Origin: Shewanella indica | GTDB taxonomy: Bacteria > Pseudomonadota > Gammaproteobacteria > Enterobacterales > Shewanellaceae | NCBI RefSeq assembly: GCF_002836975.1 | Contig: NZ_NIJK01000004.1 | Location: 598-56,826, forward strand | Direction of reading: 5' to 3' | Length of the DNA stretch: 56,229 bases | Shown: positions 35,520 to 44,056 of the stretch, in pieces | Position numbering within the stretch: position 1 is the first letter of the stretch | How the letters are laid out: every line of letters starts with the position of its first letter | Program-made: the position numbers and the translations under genes | The notes under the pieces: model-generated | Database searches by the model: none | Told to the model about the DNA's origin: nothing | What the model saw: the letters and a program-made list of their open reading frames with translations, nothing else

Positions 35520-35652
35520 AAAAAGCCCCGTTAAGAAACGGGGCACCAGCAAATCAGTGGGGAATCAGCGAGTGAATCACCGCGCCATAAAGAAGACTCG
35601 CAATCGAGACTAAACCCATCACATGACAAGCTTGTGACTCTAATAAGACATT
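35518..35652 (-). ncRNA. Candidate small RNA or small-protein transcript
   Basis: A predicted minus-strand unit of about 130 nt lies between two intrinsic terminators. It has its own predicted promoter (35659-35688) and ends at the strong GC stem with T-run at 35519-35546. Within it an ATG at 35619 opens a 21-residue hydrophobic frame ending at 35554 (begins MGLVSIASLLYG, ends HSLIPH). That frame lacks a clear ribosome-binding site, so a noncoding role, a membrane peptide or a dual role are all open. I do not recognise it as a known family. Confidence 0.4.
35519..35546 (-). terminator. Intrinsic terminator at the end of the candidate sRNA
   Basis: On the minus strand GCCCCGTT-TCTT-AACGGGGC is followed by TTTTTTTA. 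The T-run points to minus-strand transcription, yet it lies beyond the efflux gene's own terminator. It may also work in reverse for the sensor kinase transcript that ends here. Confidence 0.8.
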
Positions 35653-35658
35653 GGTATG

Positions 35659-35688
35659 AAAATAAAAAATGCCCGCGGCAGCGGTCAA
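35659..35688 (-). promoter_or_regulatory. Predicted promoter of the candidate sRNA, inside the efflux gene terminator
   Basis: Minus strand: -35 TTGACC (35683-35688), 18-bp spacer, -10 TATTTT (35659-35664). The -35 lies in the loop and the -10 in the T-run of the upstream terminator, so one transcript would stop where the next begins. Confidence 0.4.
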
Positions 35689-35700
35689 CTGCAACGGGCC
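35665..35700 (-). terminator. Rho-independent terminator of the Bcr-type efflux gene
   Basis: On the minus strand GCCCGTTGCAG pairs with CTGCCGCGGGC (one mismatch, one G-T) and runs into TTTTTTATTTT, about 30 nt after the efflux gene's stop codon. Confidence 0.8.
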
Positions 35701-35729
35701 AAGGGTGAAACCTTAATTGAAACTAAAGC

Positions 35730-36938
35730 TTAGTGATGCGCACACTGTTGCTCCTGATGCCAGGCATTAAAACGGCTCTGGGCCATGACCAGCAGCAGCA
35801 CCATAGACAGGCTGCCCATCACCAAAGTCACTGCAAATGGCGCACTGAGGTCAGTTTGCTGCACCAAACCGGCCAGCAAAGAAGCGCCACTCATCTGAAT
35901 GAAACCAAGCAAGGCCGCCGCAGTACCGGCGCGCTCGCCAAAGGCCGCCAACGCCATACTGGTTGCAGGCCCCAGCAGAAAGGCAAAGCCGACACACAGC
36001 AACATCATGGGCAACATAAAGCTCATGGCGGCAGCCATACCTTGCTGAGGACCATAGATCTGCAGCACAGGTTGTATCGCGGCAGAAGCCAGCAACAACC
36101 AGAGCGAAAACACAACGGTCGTGCGATTTCCAAGGCGTTTGGTGACCACTGGCGCGGCAAAACAGGCAATAATATTCACCAAGGCATTGAGGCCAAACAG
36201 GCCACTGAATGCCAGTTCTGACATACCCAGATGTTCAATCAGCCACACAGGAGCGTAAGACACATAGCTCAATATTGAGGCCATACCCGCCATGCAGCAG
36301 AAGGCATAAAACAGGAAGTGGCGTTCAGCCAATACAGGCTGATAGCGGCCCCAACGGTACAGCGGCCCACTGCTGACGGTATTCTGCGGCCGGGTTTCTG
36401 GAAAACGCAGGCTCACCAGCAGCAGGATCACCAAGCCGTAAACAGCCATCAGTCCAAAGGTAGAGCGCCAACCGAATTGCATCGCCATCACGCCGCCAAG
36501 CGTTGGTGCCAATGCTGGGATGACGCAAATCGCACCGTTGAGATAGCTGTAGATGCGGGTACTTTCAGCCGGTGTATAACAGTCACGCACCGCGCTAAAT
36601 ACCACAATAGAGGTTGAGCAGGCCGCCAACCCCTGCAATACCCTGGCAATCTGTAGCCATTCGAACTCCATGGCAACCACAGCCAACAGTGCACTGAGCA
36701 CATAGAGAGCAATCCCCCCCAATGCCACAGGCCTACGGCCAAATCTGTCTGCCAAGGGGCCTATGAGGATCTGCCCCACCCCCATGGCGAACAGAAAAAG
36801 CACCAGAGTCGACTGGACTTCGCCGGCACTGACGCCATATTCAATCGCCATAGTCGGCAAAGAGGGCAAGTAGATATCGATAGCCAGCGGGCTTAACAGC
36901 ACCATGGCCATCAGCATAGGCAGGAGGTTTTTTGCCAT
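35730..36938 (-). CDS. Bcr/CflA family multidrug efflux MFS transporter
   Basis: A 402-residue, twelve-segment drug:H+ antiporter. The N-terminus SPLAIDIYLPSLPTMA is the DHA1 Bcr/CflA signature, and the loop 2-3 motif reads GPLADRFGRRPVALGG; ARVLQGLAACSTSIV is motif B. Divergent from a LysR-type gene that is a likely regulator, with a 113-bp control region between them. Confidence 0.92.
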   Translation of the reverse strand: MAKNLLPMLMAMVLLSPLAIDIYLPSLPTMAIEYGVSAGEVQSTLVLFLFAMGVGQILIGPLADRFGRRPVALGGIALYVLSALLAVVAMEFEWLQIARVLQGLAACSTSIVVFSAVRDCYTPAESTRIYSYLNGAICVIPALAPTLGGVMAMQFGWRSTFGLMAVYGLVILLLVSLRFPETRPQNTVSSGPLYRWGRYQPVLAERHFLFYAFCCMAGMASILSYVSYAPVWLIEHLGMSELAFSGLFGLNALVNIIACFAAPVVTKRLGNRTTVVFSLWLLLASAAIQPVLQIYGPQQGMAAAMSFMLPMMLLCVGFAFLLGPATSMALAAFGERAGTAAALLGFIQMSGASLLAGLVQQTDLSAPFAVTLVMGSLSMVLLLVMAQSRFNAWHQEQQCAHH

Positions 36939-37012
36939 AGGTTGTCGTTCAATCCTGAGTGAAAACTGAGATGGGGCACATTCTAATGAACTGGTGGTAT
37001 GAAAAGAAATGA

Positions 37013-37018
37013 TATAAT
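37013..37018 (+). promoter_or_regulatory. Consensus -10 element upstream of the LysR gene
   Basis: A perfect TATAAT lies 34 bp before the LysR GTG start, in the divergent region shared with the efflux gene. The matching -35 is weak, which fits activator-dependent or autoregulated expression. Confidence 0.45.
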
Positions 37019-37051
37019 CTCACAACATAATTTCCTCTGAGGAATATCAGG

Positions 37052-38011
37052 GTGAATCTGGATAACCTGGCCCGTATCGACCTCAACCTCTTGGTCATGT
37101 TGCAGGTGCTGCTGGAAGAGCGCAGCGTGACCCGCGCCGCCAATCGACTGCACCTGAGTCAATCTGCATTGAGCAAGAGCCTCAACCGCCTGCGCGAAAT
37201 GTTGGGCGATCCTCTGTTTCAGCGCACCGCCCACGGCCTCAAACCAACGGCTCACGCCGAACAGTTAGCGCAACATCTGCCTATCGCCTTACAGAGTCTG
37301 CATCAACTGACCCAACCTCCCGTGTTTACCCCGGCCAGCAGCAACCGGCAGTTTTCCCTCACCATGGTAGAAAGCGCCTATGAAACCCTGCTGCCCAGTT
37401 TTATCGGTCGCTTGCTCAGCAACGCCCCCAATGTCAGACTCGACTCCTACGTCTGGACCGAAAAATCGATGCAGGCACTGCAACAGGGGCAGATAGATTT
37501 GGGAATTTCGGGAAGGGATCTGCAGCCCAGCTCCAGTTTTCACTTCAGCCAGTTGCCGGAAGGGATCCTGTATCAAACTCTGTTTCAGGATCATCAAGTG
37601 TGTCTGGTGCGTGAAGGACACCCGGCGCTGCAAGCTCAAAAGAACAAGGTCTGGGATCTGGCGGCCTACCTGGCGCTACCCCATGTACAGGTGCGTTGCG
37701 AGGGTAATGATTGGTGGGCGCTGGATTATTTTCTGGCGGACCTCGGTCATCATCGCCGCCTCAGTGCCACAGTGCCCGACTTCTACGGTGCTGCCAGTAT
37801 TTGCGCTCACAGTGACTTGGTATTTACCCTACCCTCCAGTTTTGCACTGCACGCCTGCAAGCTTTACTCGCTGCAGCAATTGCCACTGCCGATAGACTTT
37901 ATGCCCATGGCTTATGTGCTGCTCTGGCATGAGCGCAATAACGACGATCCTGGCCACCGCTGGATGCGGCAGCTGATAGGTGACAGCATGAGCAGTAAAA
38001 AGACCGCCTGA
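37052..38011 (+). CDS. LysR family transcriptional regulator
   Basis: A 319-residue LysR-type regulator with an N-terminal winged helix (RIDLNLLVMLQVLLEERSVTRAANRLHLSQSALSKSLNRLREML, about residues 8-52) and a C-terminal ligand domain (about 90-300). It belongs to the NodD/LeuO-like branch judging by the ARIDLNLLV start. The start is a GTG with GAGG upstream. Divergent from the Bcr-type efflux gene, which it probably controls; no ligand can be named. Confidence 0.88.
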   Translation: MNLDNLARIDLNLLVMLQVLLEERSVTRAANRLHLSQSALSKSLNRLREMLGDPLFQRTAHGLKPTAHAEQLAQHLPIALQSLHQLTQPPVFTPASSNRQFSLTMVESAYETLLPSFIGRLLSNAPNVRLDSYVWTEKSMQALQQGQIDLGISGRDLQPSSSFHFSQLPEGILYQTLFQDHQVCLVREGHPALQAQKNKVWDLAAYLALPHVQVRCEGNDWWALDYFLADLGHHRRLSATVPDFYGAASICAHSDLVFTLPSSFALHACKLYSLQQLPLPIDFMPMAYVLLWHERNNDDPGHRWMRQLIGDSMSSKKTA

Positions 38012-38023
38012 GCAGCGGTCTTG
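37999..38023 (-). terminator. Intrinsic terminator of the chemoreceptor gene
   Basis: Stem AAGACCGC/GCGGTCTT with a 7-nt loop; on the minus strand it is followed by TTTTT. It overlaps the stop codon of the convergent LysR gene, so its use in the plus direction is less clear. Confidence 0.75.
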
Positions 38024-38035
38024 GATTAAATGTGA

Positions 38036-39910
38036 TTAGAGCACGAAGGTCGCAACCTTGGCATTGAGATCGGTCGCACGCACCTTGAGCGCCTTGGCGT
38101 GTTCAAGGTCGTCCATGGCGGTGGCGGTGATCTCATCGGTAACATCCTTGATGGCCGTGGTGTTTTGGGTAATCTCCCCTGTTACCTGAGTCTGCTCTTC
38201 CGCCGCCGTGGCTATCTGCCCGGCCATATCCGATATCTGCGCCACTGCAACGGCTATCTCTTCCAGCGCCTTACTGGCCTCTTCGGCATCACCGACACTG
38301 CGGCCTGCCATCTGGCGGCTGTTTTCCATGGAGGCTACCGCCCTGGCGGTGGTTTGCTGCAATGCTTCTATAGTGTCGTGGATTTCGGAGGCTGAATCCT
38401 GAGTTCGTTGGGATAGAACCCTCACTTCATCAGCCACTACGGCAAAGCCGCGCCCTTGTTCGCCGGCGCGGGCAGCCTCGATGGCGGCGTTCAACGCCAA
38501 CAGATTGGTCTGGTCGGCCACTCCTTGAATTGCGGTGAGAATAGCGCTGATAGCCTGGGCATGACGATTGAGCTCATTGATCACTTCGGTGGTTTGGCCT
38601 ACTTCCTCGGCCAATGAATGTGTCGAGTCTCGGGTCTGCAGTACCAGACTCTTACCCTGCTGCGAGCTGCAGGAAGATTGCTGCGCTGCAGTAGCAGTCA
38701 ACTCGGCGTTGGCGGCAATCTCCTGAGTGGCACTGGCCATCTCGGTAACTGCGGTAGCCACCATGGTTACTTCCTGCTGCTGCCTTTGCAGCTCAACAAC
38801 CGAGCTCTGGGTGGTGTTCAACCCCCGTTCGGCATCCAGATCCAATTCGGCCGCCAACTGACGTATATGGCTTATCAGCTGATGCTGGGCCGAAACAAAG
38901 CGGTTGAAGTTGTCGGCCAGCTCGGCCACTTCATCATTACTGTCGACAGTGATCCTTTGGGTCAGATCGCCATTGCCGTCGGCAATCCGTGCCAGCGCCT
39001 GGGATACCCGCCCAAGCGGGGCCAACAAGAGTCCAAGAAACCAAGAGATAGCCGCCGTGCTCACCAGCAGCACCAGCGCCGCCAAACCAACCTGGGTCCA
39101 AAGCAATTTGCCAAGCGGTGCTTCAAGCGTTGCCTTATCCAGCAGCAGCAAGAGCTGCCAGTCAGTATCCGGGATGGCGGTTGCCCAAACAAGTTTGTCC
39201 CGACCATCGGCATCAAAATACAGGGATTGCATCTGCGCCGTTTTTTGAATGTTGGCCAGAATGCTCGCACCGAGATCATCATCAATTTCGGCAACCGGAC
39301 GCATCGCCTTGCTGCCATCCTTATAAGCGATTACGGTACCGTCGTTATGCATCATGATGGCAAAACCCGCAGCCGGGATAGCCATGCTGTTGACCTCGGC
39401 CACCAGAGTATCAATTGCCAAGTCACCACCTATCACCCCTTTGGCGGTTGGCTGCGCCAAAGAGACCACCTGAATACCATAACCGCTGTCGATATAGGGT
39501 TTGGTGATAATGGCCCGGCCTTTGGCCATGGCATCCTGGTACCAAGGGCGACTGCGGGGGTCGTAATGGCTGTTGTCCACGCTGGGATCGGCATCCTGCA
39601 TTTTGCCGTCACTGCCACCGAAGTAGACAGACTCCAGCTTGCCGGCCGCTCTGGCCTGCTGCAGTGCAGGCACAAAGTCATCACTTATGTATTCCCGCAA
39701 GGATGAAACCACGTTGGTGCGAATCGCCAACCACTCGGTGACACGCTGTGCCTGCATCTCACCAATACGCTTTAACTCTTGCTGACTAGCTTGCAGCAGT
39801 TGTGTTTTCTGAGTGCTGTAGCTTTGCCAGGAAAGCAGAGCCACTACCAGGGTCAGTGCCAGTACCACACACACCAGCAACTTGTGTTTCAATGAGCGGA
39901 GTTTCATCAT
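38036..39910 (-). CDS. Methyl-accepting chemotaxis protein with a dCache_1 amino-acid-type sensor
   Basis: A 624-residue chemoreceptor. Transmembrane 1 is about 10-28, a periplasmic dCache domain covers about 35-275, transmembrane 2 is about 276-298, and a HAMP domain and a long cytoplasmic signalling helix follow, with the tip [16 protein letters not shown] preceded by [29 protein letters not shown]. The sensor shows Tyr116, Arg121, Trp123 and Tyr124 ([10 protein letters not shown]) and Asp163 (GGDLAID), the dCache_1AA amino-acid-binding pattern. The second of two adjacent ATGs may be the start. Ligand class is inferred from that motif. Confidence 0.93.
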   Translation of the reverse strand: MMKLRSLKHKLLVCVVLALTLVVALLSWQSYSTQKTQLLQASQQELKRIGEMQAQRVTEWLAIRTNVVSSLREYISDDFVPALQQARAAGKLESVYFGGSDGKMQDADPSVDNSHYDPRSRPWYQDAMAKGRAIITKPYIDSGYGIQVVSLAQPTAKGVIGGDLAIDTLVAEVNSMAIPAAGFAIMMHNDGTVIAYKDGSKAMRPVAEIDDDLGASILANIQKTAQMQSLYFDADGRDKLVWATAIPDTDWQLLLLLDKATLEAPLGKLLWTQVGLAALVLLVSTAAISWFLGLLLAPLGRVSQALARIADGNGDLTQRITVDSNDEVAELADNFNRFVSAQHQLISHIRQLAAELDLDAERGLNTTQSSVVELQRQQQEVTMVATAVTEMASATQEIAANAELTATAAQQSSCSSQQGKSLVLQTRDSTHSLAEEVGQTTEVINELNRHAQAISAILTAIQGVADQTNLLALNAAIEAARAGEQGRGFAVVADEVRVLSQRTQDSASEIHDTIEALQQTTARAVASMENSRQMAGRSVGDAEEASKALEEIAVAVAQISDMAGQIATAAEEQTQVTGEITQNTTAIKDVTDEITATAMDDLEHAKALKVRATDLNAKVATFVL

Positions 39911-40076
39911 TAGCAGGGTCCGATATTTGGGAAAAGCCCACAGCCATAGGCACAGTAAGATTTTGCGAGATAATTACATATTCTGTCGCTGCAGTTGAGA
40001 GTTAGTTCACAATCATTTGAAAAACCAACCTAAACTGCAACAAAAACCATTTTTCAAGTACTAAATCACAGTTGAT

Positions 40077-40092
40077 GAATAAATATTTATTC
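40077..40092. promoter_or_regulatory. 16-bp perfect palindrome in the chemoreceptor/membrane-protein gap
   Basis: GAATAAATATTTATTC lies in the AT-rich 290-bp region between the divergent chemoreceptor and 99-residue membrane protein genes. It may be an operator or simply an AT-rich promoter element. No gene is visible in 39911-40200. Confidence 0.3.
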
Positions 40093-40200
40093 GGGGAACT
40101 CCTACCTCTTAACGCTTTCTTAATAAAGCGGTATTAAACATGATAAATAATGAAGTAGATTTAAACCTGACCTGAGCCAAGCAAGTCCGGAGGAAGAAAA

Positions 40201-40500
40201 ATGTATCGACAGTTTGCGCAGAATCTGCCACTCAATCCCAGAACCTTGACGGGAGCCCTGCTGAGTCTCTGCGCTTTTAGCCTGGTCCTCTTGCTTATGC
40301 CCCTAGTGTTGATCTTGGCAGCAACCACACTCCTGTGTCTGGGCCTGTTTGGCCGCAACTACTTAAAGCGTCAATTGGCCAGTATCCAGCAATGTCGCCA
40401 CAAAGGCAGACAAAGAGATCTCTATGACTTGGAGCCCAACTTGTGCCGGGATTCTGGATTGGGTTCAAGAGGTCGAATCCTAGAACACGAACCGGATTAA
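40201..40500 (+). CDS. Small membrane protein of unknown function
   Basis: A 99-residue protein with a hydrophobic region of about 30 residues (LTGALLSLCAFSLVLLLMPLVLILAATTLLCLGLFG), probably two short membrane helices, and a basic then acidic cytoplasmic tail. A strong GGAGGAAG site lies 4 nt before the ATG. Its stop overlaps the convergent Sel1/DUF4145 gene by 3 bp. Family not recognised. Confidence 0.7.
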   Translation: MYRQFAQNLPLNPRTLTGALLSLCAFSLVLLLMPLVLILAATTLLCLGLFGRNYLKRQLASIQQCRHKGRQRDLYDLEPNLCRDSGLGSRGRILEHEPD

Positions 40501-41909
40501 TCGGCGAGTAGTTCCTGCGCCCGTTTCAGGGCACGCCGCTCATCCACCGACTGGCTCAGTTGCAATACGCTCTCCACCTGTTGTTGCAGTGACTGCCACA
40601 AGGGGCCTATCACCTCCAGTTCACGCTCGTCGGCACGCTCTCGTGCCAGTCGCAACCAAGCAACGGCCTCCACTACGTCTATGCGTCCTAGGCAACCATC
40701 GGTCAAGGCTATCGCCAATTCAATCATGGCGGTCACACTGTGACCATAGCGAATAACCTGCCTTAAGTAACTCTCTGCCTGGGACAGATCTGAACCAAAT
40801 GCAGCATCATCATTAAGCATATGCTGCGCCCGCGCCAACATAGCATCCAGCTGTCCCTGCTCTGCCGCCTCGGCGAGCCATTGTTCACTGGCACTCAGGT
40901 CGGCTTCACAGCCTTCGCCTCGGGCCAACATCAGGGCAAGGTGGTATTGAGCGTGAGGATCCCCGGCTCTGGCCGCCCGGGTGATGTGTTCAAAGGCTTG
41001 TTGCAGTTCGCCGCGTTGATAACAGAGCACCCCGAGATTGGCCATAGCCTCAGATTGCTCGTTGGCGGCGGCAGCACTGAGGAAACGTTCGGCCTCGGCT
41101 TCATCTTTAGCCAGCTCACCACTACCCACCAGATAGAAGTAGCCCAGGAGTGCCATGGCATCGGTCACGCCGGCTTCTGCTGCTTGACGAATCGCCCGCT
41201 GCCCGGAGGCGATATCGACATCGCCGCGATAGCCATGAATTAGGGCGACACCGTGTTCAAACAATGCCTTGGGCTCGCGTGCTGCCGCCTCGGCAAACCA
41301 GTGTGCCGCCTTGGCCAGCATGCGCGCCGAATCACCGGCAAGCGGCTCATCAGCCTTATCTTGCAGGGCCTGCTCCTGGCCCCGGGCAATCAGAGCACGA
41401 TTCTTGAGCGCCATCCCCAACAGATATTGCGCCTCGGCATCATCTTCCATCACGGCCCGATAGCAGAGCTCACGTCCGGCCTGCAGATCAAAATCATCGA
41501 AGCGGTATTCAGGTGCTTCCCGGCCCTTCAGCCTGGGATAGGCCAGTTCCATCAGTTTCAGCAGATCGCCGATGGCCTTTTTGGCCAGTTGCAGCAGTTG
41601 TGTTTCCGTGAGGTGAAATTTTTCCGGATGAGCACCGCGGTTGCCATCAGCCCGCAGCCGATGCAGCGCCCGGGTGATGCGCACATCGATCAACCTCTGG
41701 CGATTGAGCTGTTCGATACGATCATAAAGGTTGGGGCTGTCAAAACTGAGCTTGGCCGGTGCAGCCAACAGCTCAGTCAATCTGTGGGCAAAGCTGCGAA
41801 CATGCAGCAGTGCCTGGGTTGGCACATCCTGCACGTAGCGCTTGGCAGTCCGGTACTCCCGGGCCAAGTCTTCCGACACACTGGCAATAAAGGCAACATC
41901 ATCCAGCAC
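40497..41909 (-). CDS. DUF4145-like and Sel1-repeat protein
   Basis: A 470-residue soluble protein. The N-terminal 130 residues look like the DUF4145 type found in restriction and nuclease-related proteins (the stretch VRSFAHRLTELLA and RADGNRGAHPEKFHLTE). The rest is Sel1-like repeats, for example AAHWFAEAAAREPKALFEHGVALIHGY and AEAERFLSAAAANEQSEAMANLGVL. The start is a GTG at 41909 with GAGG 7 nt upstream. The role is unknown; the repeats suggest a binding scaffold. Probably in an operon after the YciC-like gene (47 bp gap). Confidence 0.8.
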   Translation of the reverse strand: MLDDVAFIASVSEDLAREYRTAKRYVQDVPTQALLHVRSFAHRLTELLAAPAKLSFDSPNLYDRIEQLNRQRLIDVRITRALHRLRADGNRGAHPEKFHLTETQLLQLAKKAIGDLLKLMELAYPRLKGREAPEYRFDDFDLQAGRELCYRAVMEDDAEAQYLLGMALKNRALIARGQEQALQDKADEPLAGDSARMLAKAAHWFAEAAAREPKALFEHGVALIHGYRGDVDIASGQRAIRQAAEAGVTDAMALLGYFYLVGSGELAKDEAEAERFLSAAAANEQSEAMANLGVLCYQRGELQQAFEHITRAARAGDPHAQYHLALMLARGEGCEADLSASEQWLAEAAEQGQLDAMLARAQHMLNDDAAFGSDLSQAESYLRQVIRYGHSVTAMIELAIALTDGCLGRIDVVEAVAWLRLARERADERELEVIGPLWQSLQQQVESVLQLSQSVDERRALKRAQELLAD

Positions 41910-41956
41910 AGTCTGACCTCACAAGGCCGCAGGAGCGGCCAGCAGAGAGTTGATTA

Positions 41957-42655
41957 TCAACCCTTACGGGCAACCCGATAAAGGCGGAATAAGGCCACAT
42001 TGACGAACAAACCAATGAAAGCCACCAAGGTATCCACCACCAACTGCAGTGGCGTACCACCTGCCTGCCCCAGTTGCGACAGCACACTCCCTATAATAAG
42101 CAGCGGAAAGTAGCTCAAAAGCACCAAGATTGTCTTGCCGGTGAGACCGCTACTGAACTCAAAACTGGCCTTGATGGCCTGCAGCGGGGTCAGACGCTCG
42201 ACCACCACCATAAAGTTAACAAAAGCCAGGCGGGCAAACAGATACAGACTAATCCCCATCCCCAGGATCCATACCGGCCCAATGGCTGCCAGGATCATGG
42301 TCGGTGCAGCAATCGCCATGCCGGAGAACACCCCGGCCAACATCAACCCCGGCACAAATGCCAGACTGGACTTTAATACCTGGCCCGTACTGGGCTGCAT
42401 TCCTTCGGTACGCAGTTCCATAAATAGTGTCAAGGCCGCAATAAGCACAGAGAAGATCACCATCAAGGCGATCACAGCCAGCATATGAGGGGTACCGAAT
42501 TGTGGGTTTTCAGGATCGGCGCTTTGCAACTCGGTACCGAGCCACATTTGAATACCCACCTGCAGTAGCAGCAAGGGAACGGTCAGCATTGCCAGCTGAA
42601 CGATATGATTACGGAAGAAGTTATAAGCTTCGGTCAGGATGGCAGACAGAGACAT
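41957..42655 (-). CDS. YciC-like (UPF0259) inner-membrane protein
   Basis: A 232-residue protein with about six hydrophobic segments, starting MSLSAILTEAYNFFRNHIVQLAMLTVPLLLL and containing RLAFVNFMVVVERLTPLQAIKASFE, as in the YciC/UPF0259 family, whose function is not established. The ATG at 42655 is upstream of the Sel1/DUF4145 gene on the same strand. Confidence 0.82.
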   Translation of the reverse strand: MSLSAILTEAYNFFRNHIVQLAMLTVPLLLLQVGIQMWLGTELQSADPENPQFGTPHMLAVIALMVIFSVLIAALTLFMELRTEGMQPSTGQVLKSSLAFVPGLMLAGVFSGMAIAAPTMILAAIGPVWILGMGISLYLFARLAFVNFMVVVERLTPLQAIKASFEFSSGLTGKTILVLLSYFPLLIIGSVLSQLGQAGGTPLQLVVDTLVAFIGLFVNVALFRLYRVARKG

Positions 42656-42842
42656 GCAGCTTTCCCAAAAAGGTTGTAATTAAAGGATCAAGATAGACGC
42701 CAAGGATACCCAAATTCCCACGCCAATGCACAAATGAAATACAGCAAAACGACCGCCTGTCACGCAAAAGCCGTGCATCAACGCCTGAGATAAGACTAGA
42801 ATATGGCCCCAGAACACCTTTTATATGCATAGGAAAGCAGAA

Positions 42843-43373
42843 ATGAAAGCTTATATCACAGCAGCCGTAATCATGGGCTCACTGATGGCGGCCCCAGCGC
42901 AGGCCGGTTGGTTTGACAAGCTCACCAGCAACCCCCAAACACAAGCCGATACGGCCACCAATAGCCAGACCGCCACTCAAAACAGTGAGCTGGTCGGCAC
43001 TGTGATGTCACAGCTGGGCCTGACTCAAACCCAGGCCGAAGGTGGCCTTGGCAGCCTGCTCGGACTAGCCAAGACGTCATTGGGACAAGAATCTTTCTCT
43101 CCCATTGCCGACAGTATTCCCGGTATTGACGGCTTGCTGGCCGCAGCGCCCAAACTGGATGGCAACTCAGGGATGACAGGCCTATTGTCCAAAGCCGGCG
43201 ACCTGGGTAACTCCTTGCAGGGCAGCGCCATGGTCTATGATGCCTTCGCCAAGCTGGGGATTTCCAAAGAGCTGGCCGCGCCCATGATAGATATAGTCAA
43301 AAACTACCTGCAAAGCAGCGGCGGTGAAGGCACAGCCGATCTCTTGACTAAAGGGCTGGGCTCACTGCTGTAA
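42843..43373 (+). CDS. DUF2780 secreted protein
   Basis: A 176-residue exported protein. A Sec signal peptide (MKAYITAAVIMGSLMAAPAQA) is followed by a low-complexity Gln/Thr/Asn linker (about 32-50) and a C-terminal DUF2780 (VcgC/VcgE) type domain, with LVGTVMSQLGLTQTQAEGGLGSLL and MVYDAFAKLGISKELAAPMIDIVKNYL. The start is the ATG at 42843; the frame opens 18 nt earlier. Function unknown. Confidence 0.85.
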   Translation: MKAYITAAVIMGSLMAAPAQAGWFDKLTSNPQTQADTATNSQTATQNSELVGTVMSQLGLTQTQAEGGLGSLLGLAKTSLGQESFSPIADSIPGIDGLLAAAPKLDGNSGMTGLLSKAGDLGNSLQGSAMVYDAFAKLGISKELAAPMIDIVKNYLQSSGGEGTADLLTKGLGSLL

Positions 43374-43542
43374 AGCGGCCCGCACTATCAGTGGGAACCT
43401 GCAGCCACTGATGACGTCTAAAAAGTGTGGCCGCTCGGTTTAAGCGCGCATCGGTAAGGCTGGATTTTACCCGGCGCCAAGCCGCAAACCGCGTGGCCCG
43501 ACATGTTTAGAGCCTATACTGAACCAACTGACAGAGAAGCCT

Positions 43543-43998
43543 ATGATCGCCAAGCTCAAGCAGTTTTTGAATGCCCATCAACAGAGTCAGTCCCCGCAGG
43601 AACAACAGAAACAACTGGAACTGGCAGCTGCCAGCATGTTGTTGGAAGTGGTTTATGCCGATGAGGAGATGTCCGGCACCGAATCGCAGCTGTTACCCGA
43701 ACTCCTGGAACAAACGCTGGGTTTAGCCGCCGAAGCAGCGGCCGAGCTGATAATTGAGGCGAAGCAGACCCGTCACGATGCCACCTCACTGTTTGAATTC
43801 ACCTCGGCCATCAATGATAGCTTTACGCTTGAGCAGAAGCAGCAGCTGATCCTGGCGATGTGGCGTGTGGCCTATGCCGACGGCGAACTGTGCCGCTACG
43901 AAGACCAGATCATTCGCCGCTGTGCCGACCTGCTGTATCTCAAACACTCTGAGCTTATCCAGCTGCGCAACCAGGCCATGACTGGCAACTCAGACTGA
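43543..43998 (+). CDS. TerB family protein
   Basis: A 151-residue helical protein of the TerB (tellurite-resistance) family, with AAASMLLEVVYADEEMSGTESQLLPELLEQ in the N-terminal half and LILAMWRVAYADGELCRYEDQIIRRCADLL in the C-terminal half; the two acidic (YADEE/YADGE) loops are the family's metal-binding-type motif. No other ter genes are present, so a tellurite role should not be assumed. It is likely a general membrane-stress or metal-related accessory protein. Confidence 0.85.
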   Translation: MIAKLKQFLNAHQQSQSPQEQQKQLELAAASMLLEVVYADEEMSGTESQLLPELLEQTLGLAAEAAAELIIEAKQTRHDATSLFEFTSAINDSFTLEQKQQLILAMWRVAYADGELCRYEDQIIRRCADLLYLKHSELIQLRNQAMTGNSD

Positions 43999-44004
43999 AC
44001 CAGC

Positions 44005-44056
44005 CCTTTATTGCATGCTTTTATTGCATGCTTTTATTGCATGCTTTTATTGCATA
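44005..44056. repeat. Four 13-bp tandem repeats at a convergent gene junction
   Basis: Four head-to-tail copies of CTTTTATTGCATG (first and last with one substitution each) fill the space between the TerB gene stop and the YjeH gene stop. The repeat overlaps the YjeH stop codon, supplying its last codons (Met-Gln-stop). Each internal junction contains the palindrome GCATGC. Confidence 0.9.

Noticed and set aside
38618..39706. A 362-codon plus-strand frame across the chemoreceptor gene
   Set aside because: Antisense to a complete chemoreceptor with recognisable HAMP and signalling domains; the translated product is of random composition.
43543..43998. Reading the TerB gene as part of a tellurite-resistance operon
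   Set aside because: No terA, terC, terD or terE gene is present, and single TerB-family proteins occur widely without tellurite resistance.
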